Of a stretch of 13,792 nt of DNA, positions 5,901 through 13,163 are shown in pieces. The stretch is taken from the NCBI GenBank assembly GCA_016202915.1, contig JACQNT010000110.1:1-13792 (forward strand), given 5' to 3'. Both the position numbers and the translations under genes were made by a program. The notes beneath the pieces are model-generated. The model did no database searches. It was not told the origin of the DNA and saw only the letters and a program-made list of their open reading frames with translations. The DNA comes from Acidobacteriota bacterium (GTDB taxonomy: Bacteria; Acidobacteriota; Polarisedimenticolia; Gp22-AA2). Position 1 is the stretch's first letter. The number at the start of each line of letters is the position of its first letter.

Positions 5901-5947
5901 CCTGCGCCCCTTCTCTGGCATGATCTCCCCTTCGGAGAACCCACGGA

Positions 5948-8710
5948 ATGGGCCTTCTGGAACGCCTCCGGGAGCATCACGTTAATTGGAAGCACGCCGA
6001 CCCGAAGGCGCGGCGCGCGGCCGTCCGGCAGCTGGGCGACCCCGCCCTCCTGGACGAGATCGCGCGGTCCGACCCGGAGGCGTCCGTCCGTGAGGAAGCC
6101 GCGGATGCCCTCCTGCGCCTGGCCGTCGAGGGCCAGGACGAAGGGATCGGCCTCGCGGCGCTCGCCGCGTTGAGCGATCTGAAACACCTCGTCGCGGTCG
6201 CCCGGTCGGCCGTCCTCGAGCCGGTGGCCCGCGCGGCCCTGCCACGCCTCGCCGACGCCCGGGCGCTCGGGAGCGTGGCCCGGCACGGCCGGCACGCGGC
6301 GATCCGCCTGGAGGCGCTCGGGCGAATCGCCGATCCCGCGGAGCTCGGCGCGGTGGCGCTGAAGAGCATCCACGAGGACGCCGCCCTCGCGGCCATCGAA
6401 CGGCTGGCCGACGAGGAGGTCCTCGAAGCGGTCGCCGGGCGCGCGCGGAGCCGGGCGGCGGCCCGCCGCGCCCGGGCGATGCTGCGCGCCCGCCTGGAGG
6501 CGGCGGCCGGCGCCGCCCCCGCCCTCCGGCTGTCCGATCGGCGCAAGCAGATCCAGCTCTGCGAGAAGGTCGAGGCCCTGGCCCGATCGGTGGAGTGCGA
6601 GCCGCTCGAGGCGCGGATCGCCGCGGCCAGGGAGGCGTGGGACGACCTGATCCCGGACATCGACGAGGACCTGGCCGAGCGCTTCACGGCCGACTGCCTG
6701 GCCGCGCGCGAGCGCCTGGCGCGGAACCGGGCCGAGCGCGAGGAGCGCGAACGGCGCAAGCGGGAGAGGGCGGAGTACGTCGCGCGGCACATCGCCCCGC
6801 GGGCCGCGCTGTGCGAGGCGGTCGAATCCGCCCGGGGGGAAGGGGCGCCGCGCACCGTCGACGACGCCCGCTGGGAGTGGGAGCGCCTCGCCCCCCTCGA
6901 CACCGACGAAGGAAGGGACCTCGCCCTACGCTTCGAACGGGCCTGCGTGGAGTGCCTGGCGCGCCACGGCGAGTGGGACAAGGAGCAGGCCGAGGCCCGC
7001 CTCGAGGCGGAAAGGCAGGCCGGGCGGGAGGAGCGCGCCCGTCAGAGCCAGGAGCGCGCGCGGCGTCAGCGGGAGAACGCCGGACGGCTGCGGCTGCTGT
7101 GCGAGAGGGCCGCGGGCCTGCTGCGCGCCGGGACGCTGACCCTCAAGACGGCCGACCCGGTCCTCCGCGAGGTCAGGGCCGCGGTGGACGAGATGCCGGA
7201 GCTCCCCTCCCGCCGGGAGCGGGCCGCCCTGCTCAAGCGGCTGAAGGCGATCCAGGCGGCCCTCGCCCCGAAAGTGAAGGACCTGCGCGACAGCGACGCC
7301 TGGAAGCGCTGGGCCAACGAGGGGGTGCAGGAGGAGCTTTGCGCCCTCGCCGAGGCGCTGCGCGAGGTCACCGACCCGCTGGAGGCCGCCCGCCAGGCGC
7401 AGGACCTTCAGGAGCGCTGGATGAAGGCCAGCGCGGCGTCGAAGGACAGGGCGCAGGAGCTGTGGCTGCGCTTCAAGGCAGCGCAGGACGAGGTGCGCGC
7501 CCGGGTGGAGGCGCACCACGCGGAGCAGGCGGCGAGGAAGCAGGGCCTGTGCGAGCAGGCCGAAGCCCTCGTCGACTCGACCGACCTGGGCCGGGCGGCG
7601 GAGGCGGTCCAGGGGCTTCAGATTGAATGGAAGAAGATCGGCGCCGCGACCCGCGGCCAGGAGAAGGCCCTGTGGGAGCGATTCAAGAGCGCCTGCGACC
7701 GGTTCTTCGCCCGCCGGAAGGAGGCCCTCGCCCGCCGCAAGGACGAATGGGCGAAGAACCTGGAAGCGAAGGAGGCGCTCTGCGCCAGGGCCGAGAAACT
7801 CGCCGATTCCACGGACTGGGAGGCCGCCGCCTCCGAGGTCAAGCGGCTGCAGGCGGACTGGAGGAAGATCGGCCCGGTGCGCAAGAATCGGTCGGAAGCG
7901 CTCTGGCAGCGCTTCCGCGGGGCCTGCGATCGCTTCTTCGAGCGCTACAAGCGGCGCCACCAGATCAACCTGGAGGCGAACCTGGCGGTCCGCGACGGCC
8001 TGTGCCGGGAGCTCGAGGCGCTCCTGGCGGCCGTCGCCGCGACCGGTCCCGAGGGGGCCGCCCAGGATCCCCCGGCCGGGGACGGGCCCGGCCCGGCGCC
8101 GGCGCCCGGGCGGCTCCTCGAGACGCTGCAGTCCGCCTGGAGCCGCTGGCAGCAGTGCGCCCCGCTCCCGCCGGAGCACGCGGCCCCTCTCCTCGAACGG
8201 TTCGACGGCGCCCTCGGCCGCCTGATCGCGGCGCACCCCGACCCGGTGAAGGGGAGCGACTTCGACGTGGACCAGAACCACCGCAGAATGGAGGAACTGT
8301 GCGTCCGGGTCGAGCGCCTCATGCCGGCGGGGGCCGCGCCGGCCGAGGCTTCCCTGTCGCCGGCCGCCCGGCTGGCCACACTCTGGCGCGAGGCCCTCGC
8401 GACCAACACCATGGGAGGCAGGGTCGCCGATGAGGCGAAATGGCGGGCGGCCTCTGAGGACCTCAAGAAGGCGCAGGCCGCCTGGCAGCGCCTCGGCTAC
8501 GTCAGCGAGGCGGTCCGCCGCACCCTCTCCGAGCGGTTCGAGCGCGCCTGCCACCGCTTCGCCGCGGCGCGCGACCGGGCACTCGGCCCCCAGGAGCCCG
8601 GCGGCCCGCGCGGCGGGCGGCCACCCGGCCGGGCCCGGCGTCCGCGCCCGTCGGACCGGCCGCGCGGCGGCGGCCCCGCCCCGGACCGGGACCGCGACCG
8701 GAGGCGCTGA
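5948..8710 (+). CDS. HEAT-like plus DUF349 repeat protein
   Basis: This 920-residue soluble, Ala/Arg/Glu-rich protein has three parts. Residues about 1-180 are short helical pairs resembling HEAT repeats (for example DPALLDEIARSDPEASVREE and LEALGRIADP). Residues about 203-875 hold eight DUF349-like modules, each opening with Leu-Cys: at 204, 288, 384, 464, 534, 611, 685 and 784. The best copies read W-x-x-I-G then lWxRFxxACDRFF, at about 561-587 and 638-664. Charged coiled-coil segments lie at about 255-280 and 340-380. The last 40 residues are a basic Arg/Gly/Pro tail, possibly binding nucleic acid. DUF349 proteins are widespread and poorly characterised. No catalytic motif is visible, so a scaffold or binding role is likely. 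The ATG at 5948 has a GGAG 10 bases upstream. Confidence 0.85.
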   Translation: MGLLERLREHHVNWKHADPKARRAAVRQLGDPALLDEIARSDPEASVREEAADALLRLAVEGQDEGIGLAALAALSDLKHLVAVARSAVLEPVARAALPRLADARALGSVARHGRHAAIRLEALGRIADPAELGAVALKSIHEDAALAAIERLADEEVLEAVAGRARSRAAARRARAMLRARLEAAAGAAPALRLSDRRKQIQLCEKVEALARSVECEPLEARIAAAREAWDDLIPDIDEDLAERFTADCLAARERLARNRAEREERERRKRERAEYVARHIAPRAALCEAVESARGEGAPRTVDDARWEWERLAPLDTDEGRDLALRFERACVECLARHGEWDKEQAEARLEAERQAGREERARQSQERARRQRENAGRLRLLCERAAGLLRAGTLTLKTADPVLREVRAAVDEMPELPSRRERAALLKRLKAIQAALAPKVKDLRDSDAWKRWANEGVQEELCALAEALREVTDPLEAARQAQDLQERWMKASAASKDRAQELWLRFKAAQDEVRARVEAHHAEQAARKQGLCEQAEALVDSTDLGRAAEAVQGLQIEWKKIGAATRGQEKALWERFKSACDRFFARRKEALARRKDEWAKNLEAKEALCARAEKLADSTDWEAAASEVKRLQADWRKIGPVRKNRSEALWQRFRGACDRFFERYKRRHQINLEANLAVRDGLCRELEALLAAVAATGPEGAAQDPPAGDGPGPAPAPGRLLETLQSAWSRWQQCAPLPPEHAAPLLERFDGALGRLIAAHPDPVKGSDFDVDQNHRRMEELCVRVERLMPAGAAPAEASLSPAARLATLWREALATNTMGGRVADEAKWRAASEDLKKAQAAWQRLGYVSEAVRRTLSERFERACHRFAAARDRALGPQEPGGPRGGRPPGRARRPRPSDRPRGGGPAPDRDRDRRR

Positions 8711-8792
8711 GCCATCTTCCCGGACAATCGTGGCGCGGCCCGGCGCGCCTTGACGAACCGGACCCGGGCACCCATCTTTCAGGCAGGGCCGG

Positions 8793-8824
8793 ATGCATCG
8801 GCCTGGCCCCGGTCATGCATCGGC
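8793..8824. repeat. 10-bp direct repeat upstream of the protease gene
   Basis: ATGCATCGGC occurs at 8793-8802 and 8815-8824, 22 bp apart start to start, about two helical turns. Each copy contains the palindrome ATGCAT. A TTGACG at 8750-8755 could be a -35 element, but no good -10 was seen. A pair of operator sites for the protease gene is possible. Confidence 0.4.
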
Positions 8825-8864
8825 ATGGCCTCGTCCCGGCCGGCCCGGAGGGTGGTGAGGGATC

Positions 8865-9788
8865 TTGAGATGGCGCCCGGTACTCGCCGCGACCATCCTG
8901 CTCTCGGGGCTGGCGGCCATCATCCTCTATTCTGAGAGCGCCCTGGCACGCTGGAAGGCGGGGGCAGGCGCCGGGCCCGGAGCGGAGCCGCCCCCGCCCC
9001 CCGGCTACGACGACGGTCTCTGCGGTGAGGGCGGCGGCTCCCCGCTCAGCGCCGCCGGGTCCTCGGTCTTTCGCCTGGCGACCGAAGTGGCGTTCGACAC
9101 CGGCGACTCCGCCCCGACGAAGACGCACGTGGAGGGGAGCGGCACCGTCTTCTTCGGACGCTTCGTCCTGACGGTCGCCCACGCCGTCACTCTCGACAGC
9201 CTCGAAACGACCGTGAAGACTCCCAGGGGGCAGGTCACCATCCCCGTCGATGCCCGCCGCGTCTCCGAGGCCACCCACCTTCTCGATGGCAAGGAGAAGG
9301 TGCCGCTCACACCCCTGGCGCGCGTCGAGGAGGCCGACCTCGCGCTGTTCCTCCTCCCGGAGGGAAAGATCCTGCCGTCCTTCCCCTACCCGATCGGGGA
9401 CAGCGAGGCGCTGCGGCTCGGCGACTATGTGGCGCTTCTGGAACGCGATTCGGTCGCGGGGGTCCTGTTCCGGCCGGGCGCGGTGGCGGCGCTGCGCGGA
9501 TCGGAGGCGGTCTCCGCGCTGGCGCGCAGCGAGTCCGTGTTCCTCATGTCCCTGGGGCTCATCGCGGGAGAGAGCGGCGCTCCCGTCGTGGCCCTGCGCG
9601 ACGGGTCGTACGAGCTCGTCGGCCTGGCGCAGGGAACCTACATCGGACCCCGCCAGCTCGCCTGGGCGATCCGCATCAAGGAGGCGCTGGAAACTCTCTC
9701 CCGCAGCGCCGCTTCGCCCGAAGCGCGGCAGTTCCTCACCCTCTGCCGCGGCGAGGCCGCGGCCGGTCCGGGGAGAACGGGGGACTGA
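8865..9788 (+). CDS. Membrane-anchored or secreted trypsin-like serine protease
   Basis: This 307-residue protein has a basic start (RWR), then a hydrophobic segment at about residues 5-22 serving as signal peptide or anchor, then a Gly/Pro-rich linker (30-47). The protease domain shows a full catalytic triad: H106 in LTVAHAVT, D158 in EEADLALF and S237 in AGESGAPVV. The usual GNSGGP around the serine is GESGAP. Its N-terminal strand block GSGTVFFGRFVLTVAHA is typical of trypsin-like (Trypsin_2/HtrA-like) folds. No PDZ domain is present, so it is not a standard DegP. The start is TTG at 8865; an in-frame TGA 9 bases upstream excludes any longer form, and a GAGG lies close upstream. It ends 15 bp from the convergent M29-like gene, so the two may share a termination zone, although no hairpin is seen. 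Confidence 0.8.
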   Translation: MRWRPVLAATILLSGLAAIILYSESALARWKAGAGAGPGAEPPPPPGYDDGLCGEGGGSPLSAAGSSVFRLATEVAFDTGDSAPTKTHVEGSGTVFFGRFVLTVAHAVTLDSLETTVKTPRGQVTIPVDARRVSEATHLLDGKEKVPLTPLARVEEADLALFLLPEGKILPSFPYPIGDSEALRLGDYVALLERDSVAGVLFRPGAVAALRGSEAVSALARSESVFLMSLGLIAGESGAPVVALRDGSYELVGLAQGTYIGPRQLAWAIRIKEALETLSRSAASPEARQFLTLCRGEAAAGPGRTGD

Positions 9789-9803
9789 GTTCCCCCGCGC
9801 CTC

Positions 9804-11012
9804 TCAGATCTGGATCTTCCCGTCCCTGATGATCGTCTTCCCGTCCACCTCCAGGGTCGCCTCGGGGATGAAGAACTCCTGGCTGAAGTCGGTCTGGTTG
9901 GGGCTCTCAGCCCAGGGGGCCTGGCCGATCCCTATCGTCACCATCCCGGCCATCTCGAACGAGCAGTAGTCGGACTTCGGGATCATCGTGCTGTTCGGGT
10001 TCACGCCGATGTCGAGGAACGAGAAGAAATCCTTGTCTCCCGTCGCCTTCGCCAGGGCGTCCTTCAGGAACTCGCCGTTCTGCGCCTGGATCTGCGCGAG
10101 CCTGCCGGCCTCGAAGGTCAGCCGGGCGTTGCGGATCTTGTTTCCGCGATAGTCGATGAAGGGGACGACCACCGTCCCGTTCACCGAAGTTCGGTCCGGC
10201 GCGGTGAAGACCTCCCCGGCGGGCAGCCAGACCTGGGCCGGCTTGTCCGCGGGGGGGTTGTGGATCTGGCCGTCGTTGACCGTGACCTCGTTGCCAGCCA
10301 GCCGGAGCCTGAGGTCGGTGCCGGCCTGCGTTCTGATCCTGACCTCCCGGCCCGATTCGATCGCCTTCCGGACCTTCTCGCCGTTCGACTCGACGACCAG
10401 GTGCGGCGTGTTGACCGCGTCCCAGAATCGCTTCTCGAGGTCCTGGAGCGGCACGCCGTAGAAGCGGGCGATCGCGGCGGTGGGCATCAGCGGATTGCCG
10501 AGCCCCAGCGCCCGCAGGGGGCGCTGGTAAAACTTGTCGGCGATCACCTGCCCGGCCTTGCGGGCCAGCGCCACCCGCTCCTCCGGCACGCTGGCGAACG
10601 TCGCGGGATCCTCCACGGCGCTCAGATTGATCACGACGTTGGCCTGCTGCACCTCCGCCAGGCTGAGCTTGTTGGGGTTCTGGAGGTACTGCATGGGAGT
10701 CTCCGTCAGGATGCGCTTCGCGGCCTCCGGAGACTCCAGGATCATGTGGGGAAAGCCCCCCGCTTTGGCCACCTCGACGGCGATCGCCTCCATGAGCCGG
10801 ATCTTGGTGGCGTCGCCGGTGATGAGGACGCCGTCCTGCTCCTTCACCTGGACCGACTCGTGGACGATCTGGCGGGCGATCGTCTGGAAATCCTGGCCGG
10901 CAGCCGCCCTCGTGGCCGTCTGTTTCTTCTCCTGCGGCGCTGCGGCTAGCGCCACCGCAACCGCGAGAGCGAGAAGGCACGTCCCGATTGTCAGGTATCT
11001 CTTCCTTTGCAT
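9804..11012 (-). CDS. Secreted M29 (thermophilic aminopeptidase)-like protein, metal site degenerate
   Basis: This 402-residue protein has a signal peptide (MQRKRYLTIGTCLLALAVAV, ending near AAA at 23-25), so it is exported. The body follows the M29 aminopeptidase layout: ITGDATKIRLMEAIAVEVAK (64-83), WLPAGEVFTAP (262-272), an IGVNPN block (335-340), EMAGMVTIGIG (353-363) and a final VDGKTIIRDGKI. Of the M29 two-metal ligands, E267 in PAGEVF is kept. By my alignment from memory, the Glu before the GIGxN block appears as Phe332, the His of the GTxHIAxG motif is Thr359, and the His-x-Asp pair appears as Gln373-Thr-Asp375. The peptidase activity is therefore probably lost or changed. The ATG at 11012 has an excellent GGAGGTG ribosome site 8 bases upstream. 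Confidence 0.75.
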   Translation of the reverse strand: MQRKRYLTIGTCLLALAVAVALAAAPQEKKQTATRAAAGQDFQTIARQIVHESVQVKEQDGVLITGDATKIRLMEAIAVEVAKAGGFPHMILESPEAAKRILTETPMQYLQNPNKLSLAEVQQANVVINLSAVEDPATFASVPEERVALARKAGQVIADKFYQRPLRALGLGNPLMPTAAIARFYGVPLQDLEKRFWDAVNTPHLVVESNGEKVRKAIESGREVRIRTQAGTDLRLRLAGNEVTVNDGQIHNPPADKPAQVWLPAGEVFTAPDRTSVNGTVVVPFIDYRGNKIRNARLTFEAGRLAQIQAQNGEFLKDALAKATGDKDFFSFLDIGVNPNSTMIPKSDYCSFEMAGMVTIGIGQAPWAESPNQTDFSQEFFIPEATLEVDGKTIIRDGKIQI

Positions 11013-11308
11013 GGTTTTTCACCTCCACGGTGACGATTCCGGGTGTGACTACGGCGATCGGCCGACGGACGACAGGCGACTTTCATGGAGGCATGGCGGC
11101 ACCTCTCTTTCCGGCGTTCTTCTTCGTGGCGCGATGGTCATTATCGAGGGCGGCGGGTGGAGCGACGCCAACGGACAAGCATGGAACACGACTTTGCGGA
11201 GCGTAGACTTCCCCCTGAATTGTCCTCTTCCTAGCACGGGAGGACGGGCCGCGTCAAGAGCCGGTCGATCGTCTATGATGCAAGCGCTCGAAGAAAGGAG
11301 GACTCCCT
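11013..11308. other. Divergent intergenic region between the M29-like and PEBP-family genes
   Basis: The two genes diverge across 296 bp, so this stretch should carry two promoters. Toward the M29-like gene (minus strand) TTGACG (11257-11252) and TAGGAA (11233-11228) are 18 bp apart, with TG one base before the -10. Toward the PEBP gene (plus strand) TATGAT (11274-11279) is a good -10 without a clear -35. The minus-strand -35 and the plus-strand -10 are only about 20 bp apart, so the two promoters may influence each other. No convincing small gene is seen. Confidence 0.4.
11274..11279 (+). promoter_or_regulatory. Possible -10 element for the PEBP-family gene
   Basis: TATGAT differs from the TATAAT consensus at one base and would start transcription about 23 nt before the GTG start. 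The region 17 bp upstream has no recognisable -35, so activator help may be needed if this is real. Confidence 0.3.
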
Positions 11309-11848
11309 GTGTCGAGACGCGCTGGCCCGTCGTTGCTCCTCGTCTGGCTCGTGGCCCTCGACCCGGGGCTCACCCGAGGAGGTGCAATCATGGAATTGAA
11401 GAGCGAAGCGATACCGCCCGGGAGCCTGATCCCGAGCCAGTACACCTGCGACGGGAGGGATATCTCGCCGCCGCTGGCGTGGTCGGCCCCCCCGGCCGGA
11501 ACGAAGAGCTTCGCCCTGATCTCCGATGACCCTGATGCGCCCGCCGGCACCTGGGTCCACTGGGTCGTGTGGAACATCCCGGCGAGCGCGCGCTCCCTCG
11601 CGGAGGACCTGCCGAAGAAGGAGTCGCTCCCGGAGGGGCCGAGGCAGGGGACGACGGACTTCGGACGGATCGGCTACGGCGGCCCCTGTCCCCCTTCAGG
11701 AACCCACCGCTACTTCTTCAGGCTCTACGCGCTCGACACGGCTCTCACCCTGCCAGCGAGGACGACGAGGCAGGACCTGGAGAAGGCGATGCAGGGTCAC
11801 ATCCTGGCCCAGGCGGAGCTGATGGGGAAATACCGCCGGCGCTCGTGA
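11309..11848 (+). CDS. YbhB/YbcL-family PEBP (Raf-kinase-inhibitor-like) protein with two in-frame starts
   Basis: This protein has the phosphatidylethanolamine-binding fold signatures: YTCDGRDISPPLAW, DDPDAPAGTWVHWVVWNIP and GYGGPCPPSGTHRYFFRLYA. The family binds small anionic ligands and its bacterial role is poorly defined. The GTG at 11309 has AGGAGG 7 bases upstream and yields 179 residues. Those begin with a signal-like segment (SRR, then a hydrophobic SLLLVWLVAL core, then a small-residue GGA near 24-26). An in-frame ATG at 11390 (residue 28) has its own GAGGAGGT and gives the canonical MELKSEAIPPGSLIPSQYTC start. Both exported and cytosolic forms could be made, as E. coli achieves with separate YbcL and YbhB. 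The last 104 bp are antisense to the tail of the converging flavoprotein gene. Confidence 0.88.
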   Translation: MSRRAGPSLLLVWLVALDPGLTRGGAIMELKSEAIPPGSLIPSQYTCDGRDISPPLAWSAPPAGTKSFALISDDPDAPAGTWVHWVVWNIPASARSLAEDLPKKESLPEGPRQGTTDFGRIGYGGPCPPSGTHRYFFRLYALDTALTLPARTTRQDLEKAMQGHILAQAELMGKYRRRS

Positions 11849-13163
11849 AACGGCAGGCCGGAGGCGGCATCTCCGCCAGCATGTCGACGATCCTCCGGCC
11901 GATCGGGATCGATGCGGTGGCCGCCGGAGACGGGACGTTCAGGACGTGGATCATCCGGTCCGTCCGAACGATCCGGAAATCGTCGAGGAGGTTCCCGGCC
12001 CGATCGATCGCCTGGGCGCGCACGCCGGCGCCGCCCGGCAGGAGGTCCGCCTCGCGCAGATCCGGCAGGAACCTCCTCACCGCGCGCAGGAACGCGCCGC
12101 GGCTCCACGAGCGGTGCAGCTCGACCAGCCCCCTCCGCCAGTGCCTCGACGCCATCCGCCAGAAGCCCGCGTGCGCCAGCGTCCGCGCCGTGTCGCCGGG
12201 GCTGAAGTCGGTCCTGCGGTAACCCTCCCGCTTCCACGCCAGTACGGCGTTGGGCCCGGCCTCGACCGTCCCGCGGATGGTTCTCGTCAGGTGGACGTCG
12301 AGAAAAGGGAGCCGCGGGTCGGGCACCGGATAGATGAGTCCTCTCACGAGATGCCTTCGCCCGGGCGCGATCTCGTGGTACTCGCCGCGAAACGGTACGA
12401 TGATCGCGTCCGGCGCCCCCCCCGCCATCCGGGCGATCCGGTCGCTGTGCAGCCCGGCGCAGTTGATCAGGTGGAGCGTCGCGAACGATCCGGCGGTGGT
12501 CTCGATGAGGATCTCGCCGCCCCTGCGCGCCAGGCCGGTCACCCGCGCCCCGGTCCGGATCGTCCCGCCGGCGGCGGCCACGATCTCGGCGTACTTCCCG
12601 GTCACCGCCCCGAAGTCGGTGATCGCCGCGCCGGGGACGTGGAGGGCGCGCAGGCCCCGGCAGTTGGGCTCGAGCTCGGCGAGGCGCTCCGGGCCCACGA
12701 GCCCGAGGCCGCGGACGCCGTTGGCCGTTCCCCGGCGGTACAGCTCCTGAAGCGCCGGCAGTTCGCGCTCCCGGGTGGCCACCACGACCTTGCCGCAGAT
12801 CTCGTGCGGGATGCCGTGATCCCGGCAGAACGCCAGCATCGCCGCGGCGCCTTCGACGCACAGCGTCGCCTTGAGGGATCCCGGGCGGTAATACAGGCCG
12901 CTATGGATGACGCCGCTGTTCCGCCCGCTCTGGTGGAGCCCGACCCGTTTCTCTTTCTCCACGACCAGGAGGCGCAGATCCGGGAAGCGTCTCACGGCCT
13001 CCATCGCCGCGGCCAGCCCGATGATCCCGCCGCCGATGATGACCAGGTCGTAGAGGATCGCTACCCCCAGACGGTCCGGGCGGTCTCCACGACGAGGCGC
13101 AGCTTGCGGCGCTCGTCCTCCACGGAGAGCCGGTTGCCGATGACCGAGGACGCGAAGCCGCAC
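11745..13163 (-). CDS. lhgO: L-2-hydroxyglutarate oxidase-like FAD-dependent oxidoreductase
   Basis: This flavoprotein of the DAO/LhgO family oxidises L-2-hydroxyglutarate to 2-oxoglutarate. The dinucleotide motif IIGGGIIGLA is at residues 42-51. It is followed by family blocks VEKEKRVGLHQSGRNSGVIH, SGLYYRPGSLKATLCVEG and CGKVVVAT, and near the end GAGVRAQAIDRAGNLLDDF and VPSPAATASIPIGRRIVDML. The homologous core spans about residues 37-432, the usual size. The start is uncertain: GTG at 13163 is the coordinate given, adding 36 Arg/Pro-rich residues inside the upstream gene. The canonical start near LYDLVIIGGG has only ATC or CTG codons in frame. The last 40 residues (after MLAEM) are a Pro/Ser-rich tail unlike the family and run antisense over the PEBP gene end. 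It is likely co-transcribed with the upstream MetE-like gene. Confidence 0.82.
   Translation of the reverse strand: MRLRVLGHRQPALRGGRAPQAAPRRGDRPDRLGVAILYDLVIIGGGIIGLAAAMEAVRRFPDLRLLVVEKEKRVGLHQSGRNSGVIHSGLYYRPGSLKATLCVEGAAAMLAFCRDHGIPHEICGKVVVATRERELPALQELYRRGTANGVRGLGLVGPERLAELEPNCRGLRALHVPGAAITDFGAVTGKYAEIVAAAGGTIRTGARVTGLARRGGEILIETTAGSFATLHLINCAGLHSDRIARMAGGAPDAIIVPFRGEYHEIAPGRRHLVRGLIYPVPDPRLPFLDVHLTRTIRGTVEAGPNAVLAWKREGYRRTDFSPGDTARTLAHAGFWRMASRHWRRGLVELHRSWSRGAFLRAVRRFLPDLREADLLPGGAGVRAQAIDRAGNLLDDFRIVRTDRMIHVLNVPSPAATASIPIGRRIVDMLAEMPPPACRFTSAGGISPSAPPGPGCDPASPSPGPASSSSLAG

Noticed and set aside
6926..8554. 542-codon minus-strand open frame across the DUF349 gene
   Set aside because: It is an antisense shadow of a GC-rich gene: its Leu/Arg/Gly-rich sequence mirrors the repeat pattern of the plus-strand protein and has no domain signature.
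9789..9803. Shared bidirectional terminator between the protease and M29-like genes
   Set aside because: The gap is only 15 bp, with no inverted repeat or T-run.
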